Below are positions 43,054 through 50,218 of a DNA stretch of 64,000 nucleotides, piece by piece (positions within the stretch are counted from its first letter, which is position 1; each line of letters opens with the position of its first letter). A program made the translations under genes and the position numbers. The stretch is from NCBI GenBank assembly GCA_937139415.1, contig CAKZPS010000023.1, positions 1 to 64,000 on the forward strand. The letters run 5' to 3'. This DNA is from an uncultured bacterium (GTDB lineage: Bacteria; Atribacterota; Atribacteria; Atribacterales; Caldatribacteriaceae). Under the pieces are notes generated by a model. That model saw only the letters and a program-made list of their open reading frames with translations. It ran no database searches and was not told the origin of the DNA.

Positions 43054-43923
43054 TTATACCCGCAGACGAGGATCTAAAAGATCGCGCATTCCGTCTCCCA
43101 GGAGATTCAATCCCAGTACAGCACACATAATGGCAATTCCCGGAAAAGTCGCCGCCCACCATGCCCCGGCGGTCAAAGCTTGTCTACTCCCGGAGAGCAT
43201 GGCTCCCCACTCTGGAGTGGGAGGGAGGGCACCTAACCCCAAAAATCCTAATGCCGCCGCGTCGAGGATGGCTCCTGCGGTGTTGAGCGTGGCGTAAACA
43301 ATAACTGGCGCCAAGATATTGGGGAGAACGTGGTGCGAGATAATACGAGCGTGGCTCGCTCCCAAGGCTTTTTCTGCCTCAATATATTCCATTTCCCGGA
43401 TGACTAATACCGCACTTCTTGCCACCCGGGCCATCTGGGGTGTGTAGACGATGCCGATGGCAATCATGGCCTTTTCTAATCCCGGACCTAAGGCAGCCAT
43501 AATGGTGATGGCGAGGAGGATACTGGGAAAAGCGAACATAATGTCCACGAGGCGCATGAGTAAGGTATCGAGCCAACCGCCGAAATACCCTGAGAGGACC
43601 CCTAAGAGGAGACCGAGAAGGGTGGAAATGGCCACGGCAATGAATCCCACCGAGAGAGAAGTTCTCGTTCCCCAAATGATTCGGGAGAGAATGCATCGAC
43701 CGAGATAATCGGTTCCCAGAGGGAAAGGAGCGAATTCTTTCCCCGCCCAAAAACCGGGTTGCAACCGTTGGGCAAGATTCCTCTTCACCGGGTCGTGGGG
43801 AGCAAGATAGTGGGGAAAAATGGCTACCATGATCATGATGACGAGGATGATAAAACCAATAAAAGCAGACCTATTTTTGGTAAGGGTTCTTAGGGTTTCT
43901 CGCGCTTCTTTGGGGGCGAACAC
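43054..43923 (-). CDS. dppC: Oligopeptide ABC transporter permease DppC
   Basis: A 289-residue permease. An N-terminal helix and HYLAPHDPVKRNLAQRL precede five further helices. FPLGTDYLGRCILSRIIWGTR is the DppC hallmark, and the EAA-type loop YIEAEKALGASHARIISHHVLP is complete. It pairs with DppB. It begins 6 bp after dppB and ends next to dppD. Confidence 0.95.
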   Translation of the reverse strand: MFAPKEARETLRTLTKNRSAFIGFIILVIMIMVAIFPHYLAPHDPVKRNLAQRLQPGFWAGKEFAPFPLGTDYLGRCILSRIIWGTRTSLSVGFIAVAISTLLGLLLGVLSGYFGGWLDTLLMRLVDIMFAFPSILLAITIMAALGPGLEKAMIAIGIVYTPQMARVARSAVLVIREMEYIEAEKALGASHARIISHHVLPNILAPVIVYATLNTAGAILDAAALGFLGLGALPPTPEWGAMLSGSRQALTAGAWWAATFPGIAIMCAVLGLNLLGDGMRDLLDPRLRV

Positions 43924-43929
43924 GGGAAC

Positions 43930-44934
43930 TCACCTATACCGGATACGGGGGTTAATGGCTGCATACAAAAGATCCGTCACCAAGTTCACCATCACAAATA
44001 CGAAAGCAATGAAGAGGACCGCCCCTTGGATGGCAGGATAATCACGGGCGTACACGGCATCCACCGTGTATCGTCCTAATCCTGGCCAAGCGAACACCGT
44101 CTCGGTGAGGATGGCTCCTCCTAAGAGGAGTCCGAATTCCATACCGATCACGGTAACGATGGGAATGAGTGCATTACGCAAGGCGTGTTTGTAGATCACC
44201 ATCCGTTCCGGTAAACCCTTGGCCCGCTCGGTGCGGATGAAGTCCTGGCGGATGATTTCAAGCATTGAGGAGCGGGTCATCCGAGCGATGAGGGCGGTGG
44301 GAATGGTGGCTAAGGCAATACCGGGGAGAATCAAGTGGGCGAGGGCGTCCACAAAAGCCCGACCGTTCAAGGTGAGGAGAGCATCAAGGAGGTAGAGACC
44401 GGTTACGGTTCTCAAGGTCACGTCAGGACTCAAGCGACCAGAAATGGGGAGGAGGTTAAGGTGCAACCCAAAGATGAGCATGAGCATGAGCCCCAACCAG
44501 AAGACCGGCATGGAAATACCGAAGAGTGCCCCGGTCATAGAGAGGTAATCGAAAATGGAATACTGCTTCACTGCGGAGATAATCCCTGCGGTTACCCCCA
44601 CGAGGATGGCGATCACCATAGCCACTAAGGAGAGCTCAAAAGTGGCTGGAAAGCGACCGAGGATTTCTTTGAGGACCGGATCATGGGTAGCGATGGAAGT
44701 CCCCAAATCTCCTGAGAGGGCATTACGGAGCCAGATCAAGTATTGTACATAGAGAGGGCGATCCAATCCCCATTTGGTGCGAGTAGCCTGAATGTACTCT
44801 AAGGAAGCGTGTTCCCCGGCTAAAATCTTGGCCGGATCTCCCGGTGCCAAGCGGACCAAGAAGAAGACCACCACGGAGACGCCAAAGAGAACCGGAAAAA
44901 TGAGTAAGAGCCTTTTCAAAAGGTACCTCTTCAT
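43930..44934 (-). CDS. dppB: Oligopeptide ABC transporter permease DppB
   Basis: A 334-residue permease with six transmembrane helices. It begins MKRYLLKRLLLIFPVLFGV and contains the family text FLVRLAPGDPAK, WGLDRPLYVQYL and TERAKGLPERMVIYKHALRNALIP. An in-frame extension to 45075 is rejected, since it runs through the promoter and a large inverted repeat. The ATG lies nine bases after a TATAAT with no ribosome site, so the transcript may be leaderless. It is the first gene of dppBCDF; the binding protein is 5 kb away. Confidence 0.94.
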   Translation of the reverse strand: MKRYLLKRLLLIFPVLFGVSVVVFFLVRLAPGDPAKILAGEHASLEYIQATRTKWGLDRPLYVQYLIWLRNALSGDLGTSIATHDPVLKEILGRFPATFELSLVAMVIAILVGVTAGIISAVKQYSIFDYLSMTGALFGISMPVFWLGLMLMLIFGLHLNLLPISGRLSPDVTLRTVTGLYLLDALLTLNGRAFVDALAHLILPGIALATIPTALIARMTRSSMLEIIRQDFIRTERAKGLPERMVIYKHALRNALIPIVTVIGMEFGLLLGGAILTETVFAWPGLGRYTVDAVYARDYPAIQGAVLFIAFVFVMVNLVTDLLYAAINPRIRYR

Positions 44935-44943
44935 CTTGGAGAT

Positions 44944-44972
44944 ATTATATGTTTCCGGGGGATTTTTTTCCA
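44944..44972 (-). promoter_or_regulatory. Promoter of dppBCDF
   Basis: On the minus strand TGGAAA (44967-44972), 17 bp and TATAAT (44944-44949). The -35 box is a 4 of 6 match and lies inside the inverted repeat 44957-45019. The ATG of dppB follows the -10 by nine bases. Confidence 0.6.
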
Positions 44973-45019
44973 CTCCAAGGTTCCTTGGAGGAAAGGGAGT
45001 GCTTCCCAAGAAATCCCCC
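44957..45019. repeat. Nested inverted repeat between dppB and the sugar ABC operon
   Basis: Three nested dyads share roughly one centre. The outer arms are GGGGGATTT (44957-44965) and AAATCCCCC (45011-45019). The middle arms are CACTCC (44971-44976) and GGAGTG (44996-45001). The core is CTCCAAGG-TT-CCTTGGAG (44973-44990), a perfect 8 bp dyad. It overlaps the dppB -35 region, so it is a probable operator or a structured barrier. The rest of the gap to 45292 contains only the weak promoter at 45208. Confidence 0.6.
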
Positions 45020-45207
45020 CAGACGAAAACCTTGGACTGCATGATTAATTCTCTTCCGCGGATAACTTTTCTCAAGAATCGTTGAGGGTATTCTCAGGGA
45101 TTGTGCTTCTAACATTAATTAGAGATCGTCGGAAAAGGAAGATCTCAGTTTTTGAGGAAAGTCGATGAGCCCTAACCCAGGAAGATTTTTGCACAACATT
45201 TACTCTA

Positions 45208-45236
45208 TTAAAACATTTTCACAATTATTTTATACC
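45208..45236 (+). promoter_or_regulatory. Possible promoter of the sugar ABC operon
   Basis: TTAAAA (45208-45213), 17 bp and TATACC (45231-45236) form a weak sigma-70 match in an AT-rich stretch about 57 bases upstream of the binding-protein start. The match is modest and could be one of several. Confidence 0.35.
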
Positions 45237-45292
45237 CCTTTAACTGGTGGTGGGGAAAATGGGTCTAAAAGCTCAGAAAGAGGAGGTCTAAT

Positions 45293-46585
45293 ATGGAGTA
45301 TCGGAGAAAAACGCAACTTCTCTTCGCCCTCGCGATGTTGGTGAACATTGTCCTCGGGGGATGGAGTTTACTATTCTCCCAGGAACCCGTGACGATCGAG
45401 TTTTGGCATGTACATGCGGAGACCTTTGGTGGTCCGGCCATTAATGAACTTGTCGAGCGCTTCAATGCCCAGAACCCCGATATCCGAGTAGTGGAAAAGT
45501 TCAATCCCAACATGTACTTGGGGCTCACCCAGAACTTGCAAGCCGCCATCGCCGCTAAGAACCCTCCTGCTATCACCCAGCTGGGCAATAACTGGGTAGA
45601 GTACGGTGCGACCAACTTCCCCCATGTACCCATAGAAGAGTTCTTGAAAAATGACTCGGAAGGGCAAGCAATTGTAGCTAAGATTCCCGAAGGAGTTCTC
45701 AACATTGGCCGCCGTGAGGGGAAATTGGTAGCTATGATTTGGTCGTTGAGTAATCCGGTTCTCTACTACAACGTGGACATGTTCAAAGAAGCAGGTCTCG
45801 ATCCTCAAAATCCTCCCAAAACTTGGAAAGAATTACGGGAAGTAGCCCGCCAAATTAAAGAGAAAACTGGAAACTACGGTTTGTACCTCCAGGAACCGGG
45901 AGACTTCTGGGGGCAACAAGCACTCATCGAATCGAACGGTGCCGAGCTCCTCAAGAAAGATGGTGGGAAATGGGTCACCGGTTTAGATAGTGAGGAAGCG
46001 ATCGAAGCTTTTGAACTCTATGCCGATATGGCACTCAAGGATCAGACCGCCCTCCATGCTCCTTGGGATCAGGGTATGAACGCCTTTGTGGGTGGGAAAG
46101 TAGGGATGGCTATTACCACCATTGCCCGTCGGAACTACGTGGAATCGAATGCCAACTTCACCGTGCAAGCGGCACCTTTCCCTCTCTTCGAAGGGAAACC
46201 GCGGCGGGTTCCGGGAGGAGGGAATGTGCTCATGATCACCGCCCAAAAGAAAAAAGAACAAGAAGCAGCATGGCGTTTCATCAAGTATCTCCTCTCTCCG
46301 GAAGCAATGACCATCTGGACAAAGGGAACCGGGTACGTGCCTATTCGCTTGGATGTAGCGGAAGATCCCAATTACCTCAAGCCCTTCTTAGATGCCAATC
46401 CCATGATGCGGGTAGCCTTGAAGCAACTCAACGATGTCGTTCCCTGGGTGAACTTCCCTGGAAAGAATGCGACTCAAATTGAACAAATTCTCCTTGACGT
46501 GCGGAGTGCCATCCTCACCGGGCAAAAGGCTCCTCGGGAGGCACTCAAGGAAGCCGCGGCTAAAATTAACGCTCTTCTCCCATAG
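45293..46585 (+). CDS. Sugar ABC transporter binding protein (UgpB-like)
   Basis: A 430-residue family-1 binding protein. A signal peptide ends near LLFSQ (residue about 30) with no lipobox. VTIEFWHVHAETFGGPAINELV, GNNWVEYGA and KGTGYVPIRLD are close to UgpB-type glycerol-3-phosphate/glycerophosphodiester and maltose-like binders. AGAGGAGG precedes the ATG. It heads a complete importer: two permeases and an ATPase. The ligand is unknown. Confidence 0.9.
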   Translation: MEYRRKTQLLFALAMLVNIVLGGWSLLFSQEPVTIEFWHVHAETFGGPAINELVERFNAQNPDIRVVEKFNPNMYLGLTQNLQAAIAAKNPPAITQLGNNWVEYGATNFPHVPIEEFLKNDSEGQAIVAKIPEGVLNIGRREGKLVAMIWSLSNPVLYYNVDMFKEAGLDPQNPPKTWKELREVARQIKEKTGNYGLYLQEPGDFWGQQALIESNGAELLKKDGGKWVTGLDSEEAIEAFELYADMALKDQTALHAPWDQGMNAFVGGKVGMAITTIARRNYVESNANFTVQAAPFPLFEGKPRRVPGGGNVLMITAQKKKEQEAAWRFIKYLLSPEAMTIWTKGTGYVPIRLDVAEDPNYLKPFLDANPMMRVALKQLNDVVPWVNFPGKNATQIEQILLDVRSAILTGQKAPREALKEAAAKINALLP

Positions 46586-46598
46586 AGGAGGCGAAACG

Positions 46599-47474
46599 GT
46601 GCTTCGGAAGTACGCCTTTGTCTTTTTCATCCTCCCAGCAGGTTTCCTGCTGGGAGTGTTTGCTTTCGGTGCCGTGGCCCACTCGGTGTTTCTGAGTACC
46701 CTGGATTGGAATCTCATTTCTCCGGAGATTACCAGAGTAGGATGGAAGAACTACGGAGAGGTGTTCCGGAGCGAAGAGTTTCGTCTCTCTCTGTGGAATA
46801 CCCTCCTCTACTCCCTCCTCTTTGTGGGAGCGATTTTCGTCGCCCCTTATGGGAGTGCTTTCCTGGTGACCAGGGTGGCACGACGCTGGCAAGGGGTTTA
46901 TAAATCGTTACTCTTTTTTCCCAGTATTCTCTCTTTGGCGGTGCTCTCCGTGATCTTTCTCTGGCTCTACAACCCCTTGGTAGGACCTCTGGATCGGGTG
47001 TTCACCTCTTTAGGCTTGAGGCGTCTCTTTTGGCTTACCGACCGACGCTTAGTGGTCGTAGCTTTGACCATCGTGACTGCACTCAAGCTCTTCGGTTACA
47101 ACTTTATCGTTTCTTTGGCAGGGTTTCTGTCGGTACCCGCACAAATCGAAGAGGCCGCTCTCCTTGACCGTGCTTCGGGATGGGACCTCTTCTTCTGGAT
47201 TTACTGTCCCTTGACCTCAGCCAACGCCGTGTTCGTTCTTGCTACGGCAGTGGTAGTAGGGGCGCAATACCTCTTTGTTCCTATTCACATGCTCACCGGA
47301 GGAGGGCCGAACTACGCGAGCAGTAATCTCATTTTCCTCATCTATCAGTATGGTTTTCAGTTCTTCCAAAGTGGCAAGGCAGCGGCAGTAGCAGTGTTGA
47401 CCCTCCTTTTCTTTTCCGGCTTCATCGTGGTCCAGGCTTTTTTGGTCGAGCGGAGGGTCTACTATGAGAGCTAA
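46599..47474 (+). CDS. Sugar ABC transporter permease (UgpA-like)
   Basis: A 291-residue permease with six helices. The coupling loop reads QIEEAALLDRASGWDLFFWIYCP (quoted in part as QIEEAALLDRASGW). SLLFFPSILSLAVLSVIFLWLYNP is the CUT1 helix 3-4 region (in part: FFPSILSLAVLS). It starts at GTG 46599 behind GAGGAGG; an upstream in-frame extension falls inside the binding-protein gene and is rejected. A strong hairpin lies inside its first codons. Confidence 0.92.
   Translation: MLRKYAFVFFILPAGFLLGVFAFGAVAHSVFLSTLDWNLISPEITRVGWKNYGEVFRSEEFRLSLWNTLLYSLLFVGAIFVAPYGSAFLVTRVARRWQGVYKSLLFFPSILSLAVLSVIFLWLYNPLVGPLDRVFTSLGLRRLFWLTDRRLVVVALTIVTALKLFGYNFIVSLAGFLSVPAQIEEAALLDRASGWDLFFWIYCPLTSANAVFVLATAVVVGAQYLFVPIHMLTGGGPNYASSNLIFLIYQYGFQFFQSGKAAAVAVLTLLFFSGFIVVQAFLVERRVYYES
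46632..46656 (+). other. Hairpin inside the first codons of the UgpA-like gene
   Basis: CTCCCAGCAGG (46632-46642) and CCTGCTGGGAG (46646-46656) are perfect 11 bp arms around TTT. They encode part of the first membrane helix, about codons 12-20. The position matches the junction hairpin of the other sugar operon at 33068, except that here there is no intergenic space. Confidence 0.6.
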
Positions 47475-48282
47475 ACTCTTCTTCATTCATGCGATACTTC
47501 TCTCTCTTCTTATCTTTTCCCTCCTCCCTTTGACCTGGATGGTAGGAGTTTCATTTAAGACCGCCAAGGAAATTTTTACCGGTTCGGTGAATCCTCTGCC
47601 TCACCGACCCACCGTGGAGAACTATGCTCTGGTTATGGAGCGGAGTCCCTTAATCCTCTACTTCCTCAACACCCTCAAGGCAGCCTCTTTAGTGACCGGA
47701 ATTCTCTTTGTGGTGAGTATCTTTGCCGCCTACGGGTTCAGCTTTTTTCGTTTCATGGGGAGAGATTTCCTCTTCTACCTTTTCCTCCTGAGTCTATTTG
47801 TTCCTTTCCATGTGCGGATGATTCCTAACTATCTCTTAGTGAGTGAACTCGACTGGGTCAATACCCCGTGGGGAATAGCAATTCCCCAGGCGGCCAATGC
47901 CTTAGGAGTTTTCCTCTTGCGTCAAGGAATGAAAACTATCCCCCGCTCTCTCGTTGAGGCTGCTCTCGTGGATCGGGCTGGACATTTCGAGATTCTCTTC
48001 CGAGTGATCCTCCCCCTTCTGAAACCCGCCCTGGCGGCACTGTGTATCACCTTTTTTGTAAATGCATGGAACGAATACTACTGGCCTCTCCTTGTGGTGA
48101 GCGATAAAGCCAAGTATACCCTGCCCCTTTTCCTGCGCATGTACGTGAGTGAGGAAGGGGGAACTGCCTGGGGAGCGATGATGGCTGCTTCCACATTAGT
48201 GAGTCTGCCGCTTATGGTGCTTTACCTCTTTACTCAGCGTTTCATCATTGAGACCTATCTCAAGTCGGGAATCAAGGGGTGA
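47464..48282 (+). CDS. Sugar ABC transporter permease (UgpE-like)
   Basis: A 272-residue permease with six helices. The EAA loop reads SLVEAALVDRAGHFEILFRVILP, given in part as VEAALVDRAGHFEI, and NAWNEYYWPLLV is the conserved C-terminal feature of CUT1 permeases. It overlaps the preceding permease by 11 bp and touches the ATPase gene. It partners UgpA-like protein. Confidence 0.93.
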   Translation: MRAKLFFIHAILLSLLIFSLLPLTWMVGVSFKTAKEIFTGSVNPLPHRPTVENYALVMERSPLILYFLNTLKAASLVTGILFVVSIFAAYGFSFFRFMGRDFLFYLFLLSLFVPFHVRMIPNYLLVSELDWVNTPWGIAIPQAANALGVFLLRQGMKTIPRSLVEAALVDRAGHFEILFRVILPLLKPALAALCITFFVNAWNEYYWPLLVVSDKAKYTLPLFLRMYVSEEGGTAWGAMMAASTLVSLPLMVLYLFTQRFIIETYLKSGIKG

Positions 48283-48287
48283 GGGAA

Positions 48288-49436
48288 ATGAGTGCACTGG
48301 GGATCCGTTTTGTGAAGGTAATGAAAAGGTATGCCACCTATGTTGCCCTCCAGGGGTTGGATTTAGAAATCGAACCGGGGACTCGTTTTGTGCTCCTTGG
48401 ACATTCTGGCTCAGGAAAGACCACTACCCTGCGTTTGATCGCCGGTTTGGAAGAACCGACCTCAGGAGAGATCTTCCTCGGTGAACAAAAGGTTAACCAA
48501 CTCCCTCCCGGAGAGCGAGAAATTGCCATGGTCTTTCAAGATTACGCTCTCTACCCCCACATGACGGTGGAGGAGAACCTCCGCTTCGGCCTCAAACGGA
48601 GGGGAGTCCCTCGTGAAGAAGCAGAACAGCGGATCGGAAAAGTCCTACGGATGTTAGAGATCGAGGAATTACGTCGTCGCCGTCCCCGTGAGCTCTCGGG
48701 GGGACAACGACAGAGGGTAGCTCTGGCGCGGGCTTTGGTGAAGGAAGCACCTATTCTCCTCCTTGATGAGCCCCTCTCCAACTTGGATGCCCGCTTGCGG
48801 TTGCAGGCGCGTCGTGAACTCATTGAACTCCACGAACGTTTAGGGTTTACCATGGTTTACGTCACCCATGACCAGGTGGAGGCGATGGCCATCGGAGAGA
48901 AGATGGCCATCTTAGAGCGAGGAGTTCTGGAGCAGGTTGGTACCCCGCAGGAACTCTACCATGCTCCCCGAAACCTTACGGTGGCAAAATTCTTAGGGAG
49001 CCCCCCCATGAACTGTATCACCGTACAGTGGGATGGAAGAGGAAACATTTTCTTCTCCGAGGCGCAGTTTTTGGTTGCCCTTCCCGAAGATTGGACGAGA
49101 GTCCTCGAACATTTCCCTCCCTCTCCTCTCATTTTGGGGGTGCGTCCTGAGGACTGTTTCCTCCATCACCTCCCCAGAGAGGGGAATCCTGCTCTCCCCG
49201 TCCGGGTGAAAGGAATAGAAGACTTGGGAGCAGAGTTTCTCGTGCACCTTGACCAATTCACAGCGCGGGTTAAAGATCTTCCCTATCCCTTTGGAGAAGA
49301 GCTTTTCCTCTCTTTCGCTTGGCCGAAGGTACACTTCTTTGACCCTCGCACTGAGCGTACTTTGAGGGAGGAAAAAGGTGAATCTTCTATTCATTCTCTT
49401 CTCTCTCAAGCAGGTTGGGCTTTTCCCCTTGGTTAG
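48288..49436 (+). CDS. Sugar ABC transporter ATPase (MsmX/UgpC type)
   Basis: A 382-residue CUT1 ATPase. Walker A GHSGSGKTT (38-46), signature LSGGQRQRVALARAL, Walker B LLLDEPLSNLDA, VTHDQVEAMAIGEKMAI switch region, then a C-terminal TOBE/OB regulatory domain (about 240-360). It is the only sugar-type ATPase in the window. ATPases of this type can serve several importers, so it may also power the GRE-linked transporter at 31774-34808. ATG 48288 is favoured; GTG 48279 is possible. Confidence 0.93.
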   Translation: MSALGIRFVKVMKRYATYVALQGLDLEIEPGTRFVLLGHSGSGKTTTLRLIAGLEEPTSGEIFLGEQKVNQLPPGEREIAMVFQDYALYPHMTVEENLRFGLKRRGVPREEAEQRIGKVLRMLEIEELRRRRPRELSGGQRQRVALARALVKEAPILLLDEPLSNLDARLRLQARRELIELHERLGFTMVYVTHDQVEAMAIGEKMAILERGVLEQVGTPQELYHAPRNLTVAKFLGSPPMNCITVQWDGRGNIFFSEAQFLVALPEDWTRVLEHFPPSPLILGVRPEDCFLHHLPREGNPALPVRVKGIEDLGAEFLVHLDQFTARVKDLPYPFGEELFLSFAWPKVHFFDPRTERTLREEKGESSIHSLLSQAGWAFPLG

Positions 49437-49498
49437 TCTCTTTTCCCATGGCAAGGGTGTCCTGAGAGAAGACAAGCAAAAGGAATATTCTCCTCCCT

Positions 49499-49554
49499 TT
49501 GAGTGGATGACCATGCCCTCCCCGGGTTCTCGATCGATCCCGCCATCCACTCAA
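49499..49554. other. Inverted repeat after the sugar ABC operon
   Basis: TTGAGTGGATG (49499-49509) pairs with CATCCACTCAA (49544-49554), perfect 11 bp arms around a 34-base loop containing CCCGGG and TCGATCGA palindromes. It directly abuts the next hairpin. Confidence 0.55.
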
Positions 49555-49596
49555 TGAACCGTAACCCCAAGGGGTGACCCTTGGGGTTACGGTTCA
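49555..49596. terminator. Perfect 19 bp hairpin between convergent genes
   Basis: Arms at 49555-49573 and 49578-49596 pair perfectly around a GTGA loop (a GNRA-type tetraloop in RNA). It lies between the converging sugar operon and the WrbA-like gene, whose stop overlaps its last bases. Without a T-run it is a candidate bidirectional terminator or 3' stabiliser rather than a classic intrinsic terminator. Confidence 0.6.
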
Positions 49597-50202
49597 TCCG
49601 GAGAGGAGTTTCCAGGCTAATTCGGCGATCCGCCGACCGAACGCGCGACAAATGTGAGCTTCGTGGAGATCAAGATCCCTGGTGTTATCAGTACCGGCGA
49701 GGTGTCCCGGGCCGTAAGGAGAACCCCCTCCTTGGGTAGTGAAGAGTTCTTGCACCGAATAAGGGACACCCACCACGATGCAACCCAAGTGGAAGAGTAC
49801 CGGGAGCACCGAAAAGATGGTGGCTTCCTGTCCTCCATGGAGGGTGGAGGTAGAGGTGAAGACCCCGGCTGGTTTCCCTTCCATCACCCGTTCTGTCCAG
49901 AGAGGACCGAGTTGATCGAGTACGTTTTTGAGTTGAGCTGCAACACTTCCGAAGCGGGTGGGGGTCCCGAAGATGTAACCCTGCGCCTCACGGAAGTCGT
50001 CGAGGGTAACGGTGGGGATGTGTCGCTGCAACTCCATACCTCTTTGCATGTCGGGACGAGAGTGGAGGATTGATTCAGGAATGAGTTCAGGACAACGGCG
50101 TAGAAGAGCTTCGGCGTTGACTTCTTCCACCCCCTTGCATACTTCCTGGGCCATCTTATAGGTATTCCCGAAAGTGCTGTAGTAGACGACGAGGATACGC
50201 AT
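49594..50202 (-). CDS. WrbA-like flavodoxin / quinone reductase
   Basis: A 202-residue flavodoxin-fold protein. The FMN loop VVYYSTFGNTYKMA (about 5-18) opens the protein; GTPTRFGSVAAQLKNVLDQ and TSTLHGGQEAT are characteristic of WrbA NAD(P)H:quinone oxidoreductases, and ARTSPYG-type text near the C terminus reads GGGSPYGPGHLAG. It would reduce quinones by two electrons, limiting oxidative stress. It follows dppA by 16 bp on the same strand. ATG 50202 is the start. Confidence 0.9.
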   Translation of the reverse strand: MRILVVYYSTFGNTYKMAQEVCKGVEEVNAEALLRRCPELIPESILHSRPDMQRGMELQRHIPTVTLDDFREAQGYIFGTPTRFGSVAAQLKNVLDQLGPLWTERVMEGKPAGVFTSTSTLHGGQEATIFSVLPVLFHLGCIVVGVPYSVQELFTTQGGGSPYGPGHLAGTDNTRDLDLHEAHICRAFGRRIAELAWKLLSG

Positions 50203-50218
50203 ATTCACCCTCACCTCA

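Noticed and set aside
44935-45075. 47-residue N-terminal extension of DppB
   Set aside because: It would be translated through the promoter and the nested inverted repeat, and family members begin at the later methionine.
46467-46598. N-terminal extension of the UgpA-like permease
   Set aside because: It lies inside the binding-protein gene in another frame. GTG 46599 with GAGGAGG upstream gives a normal permease.
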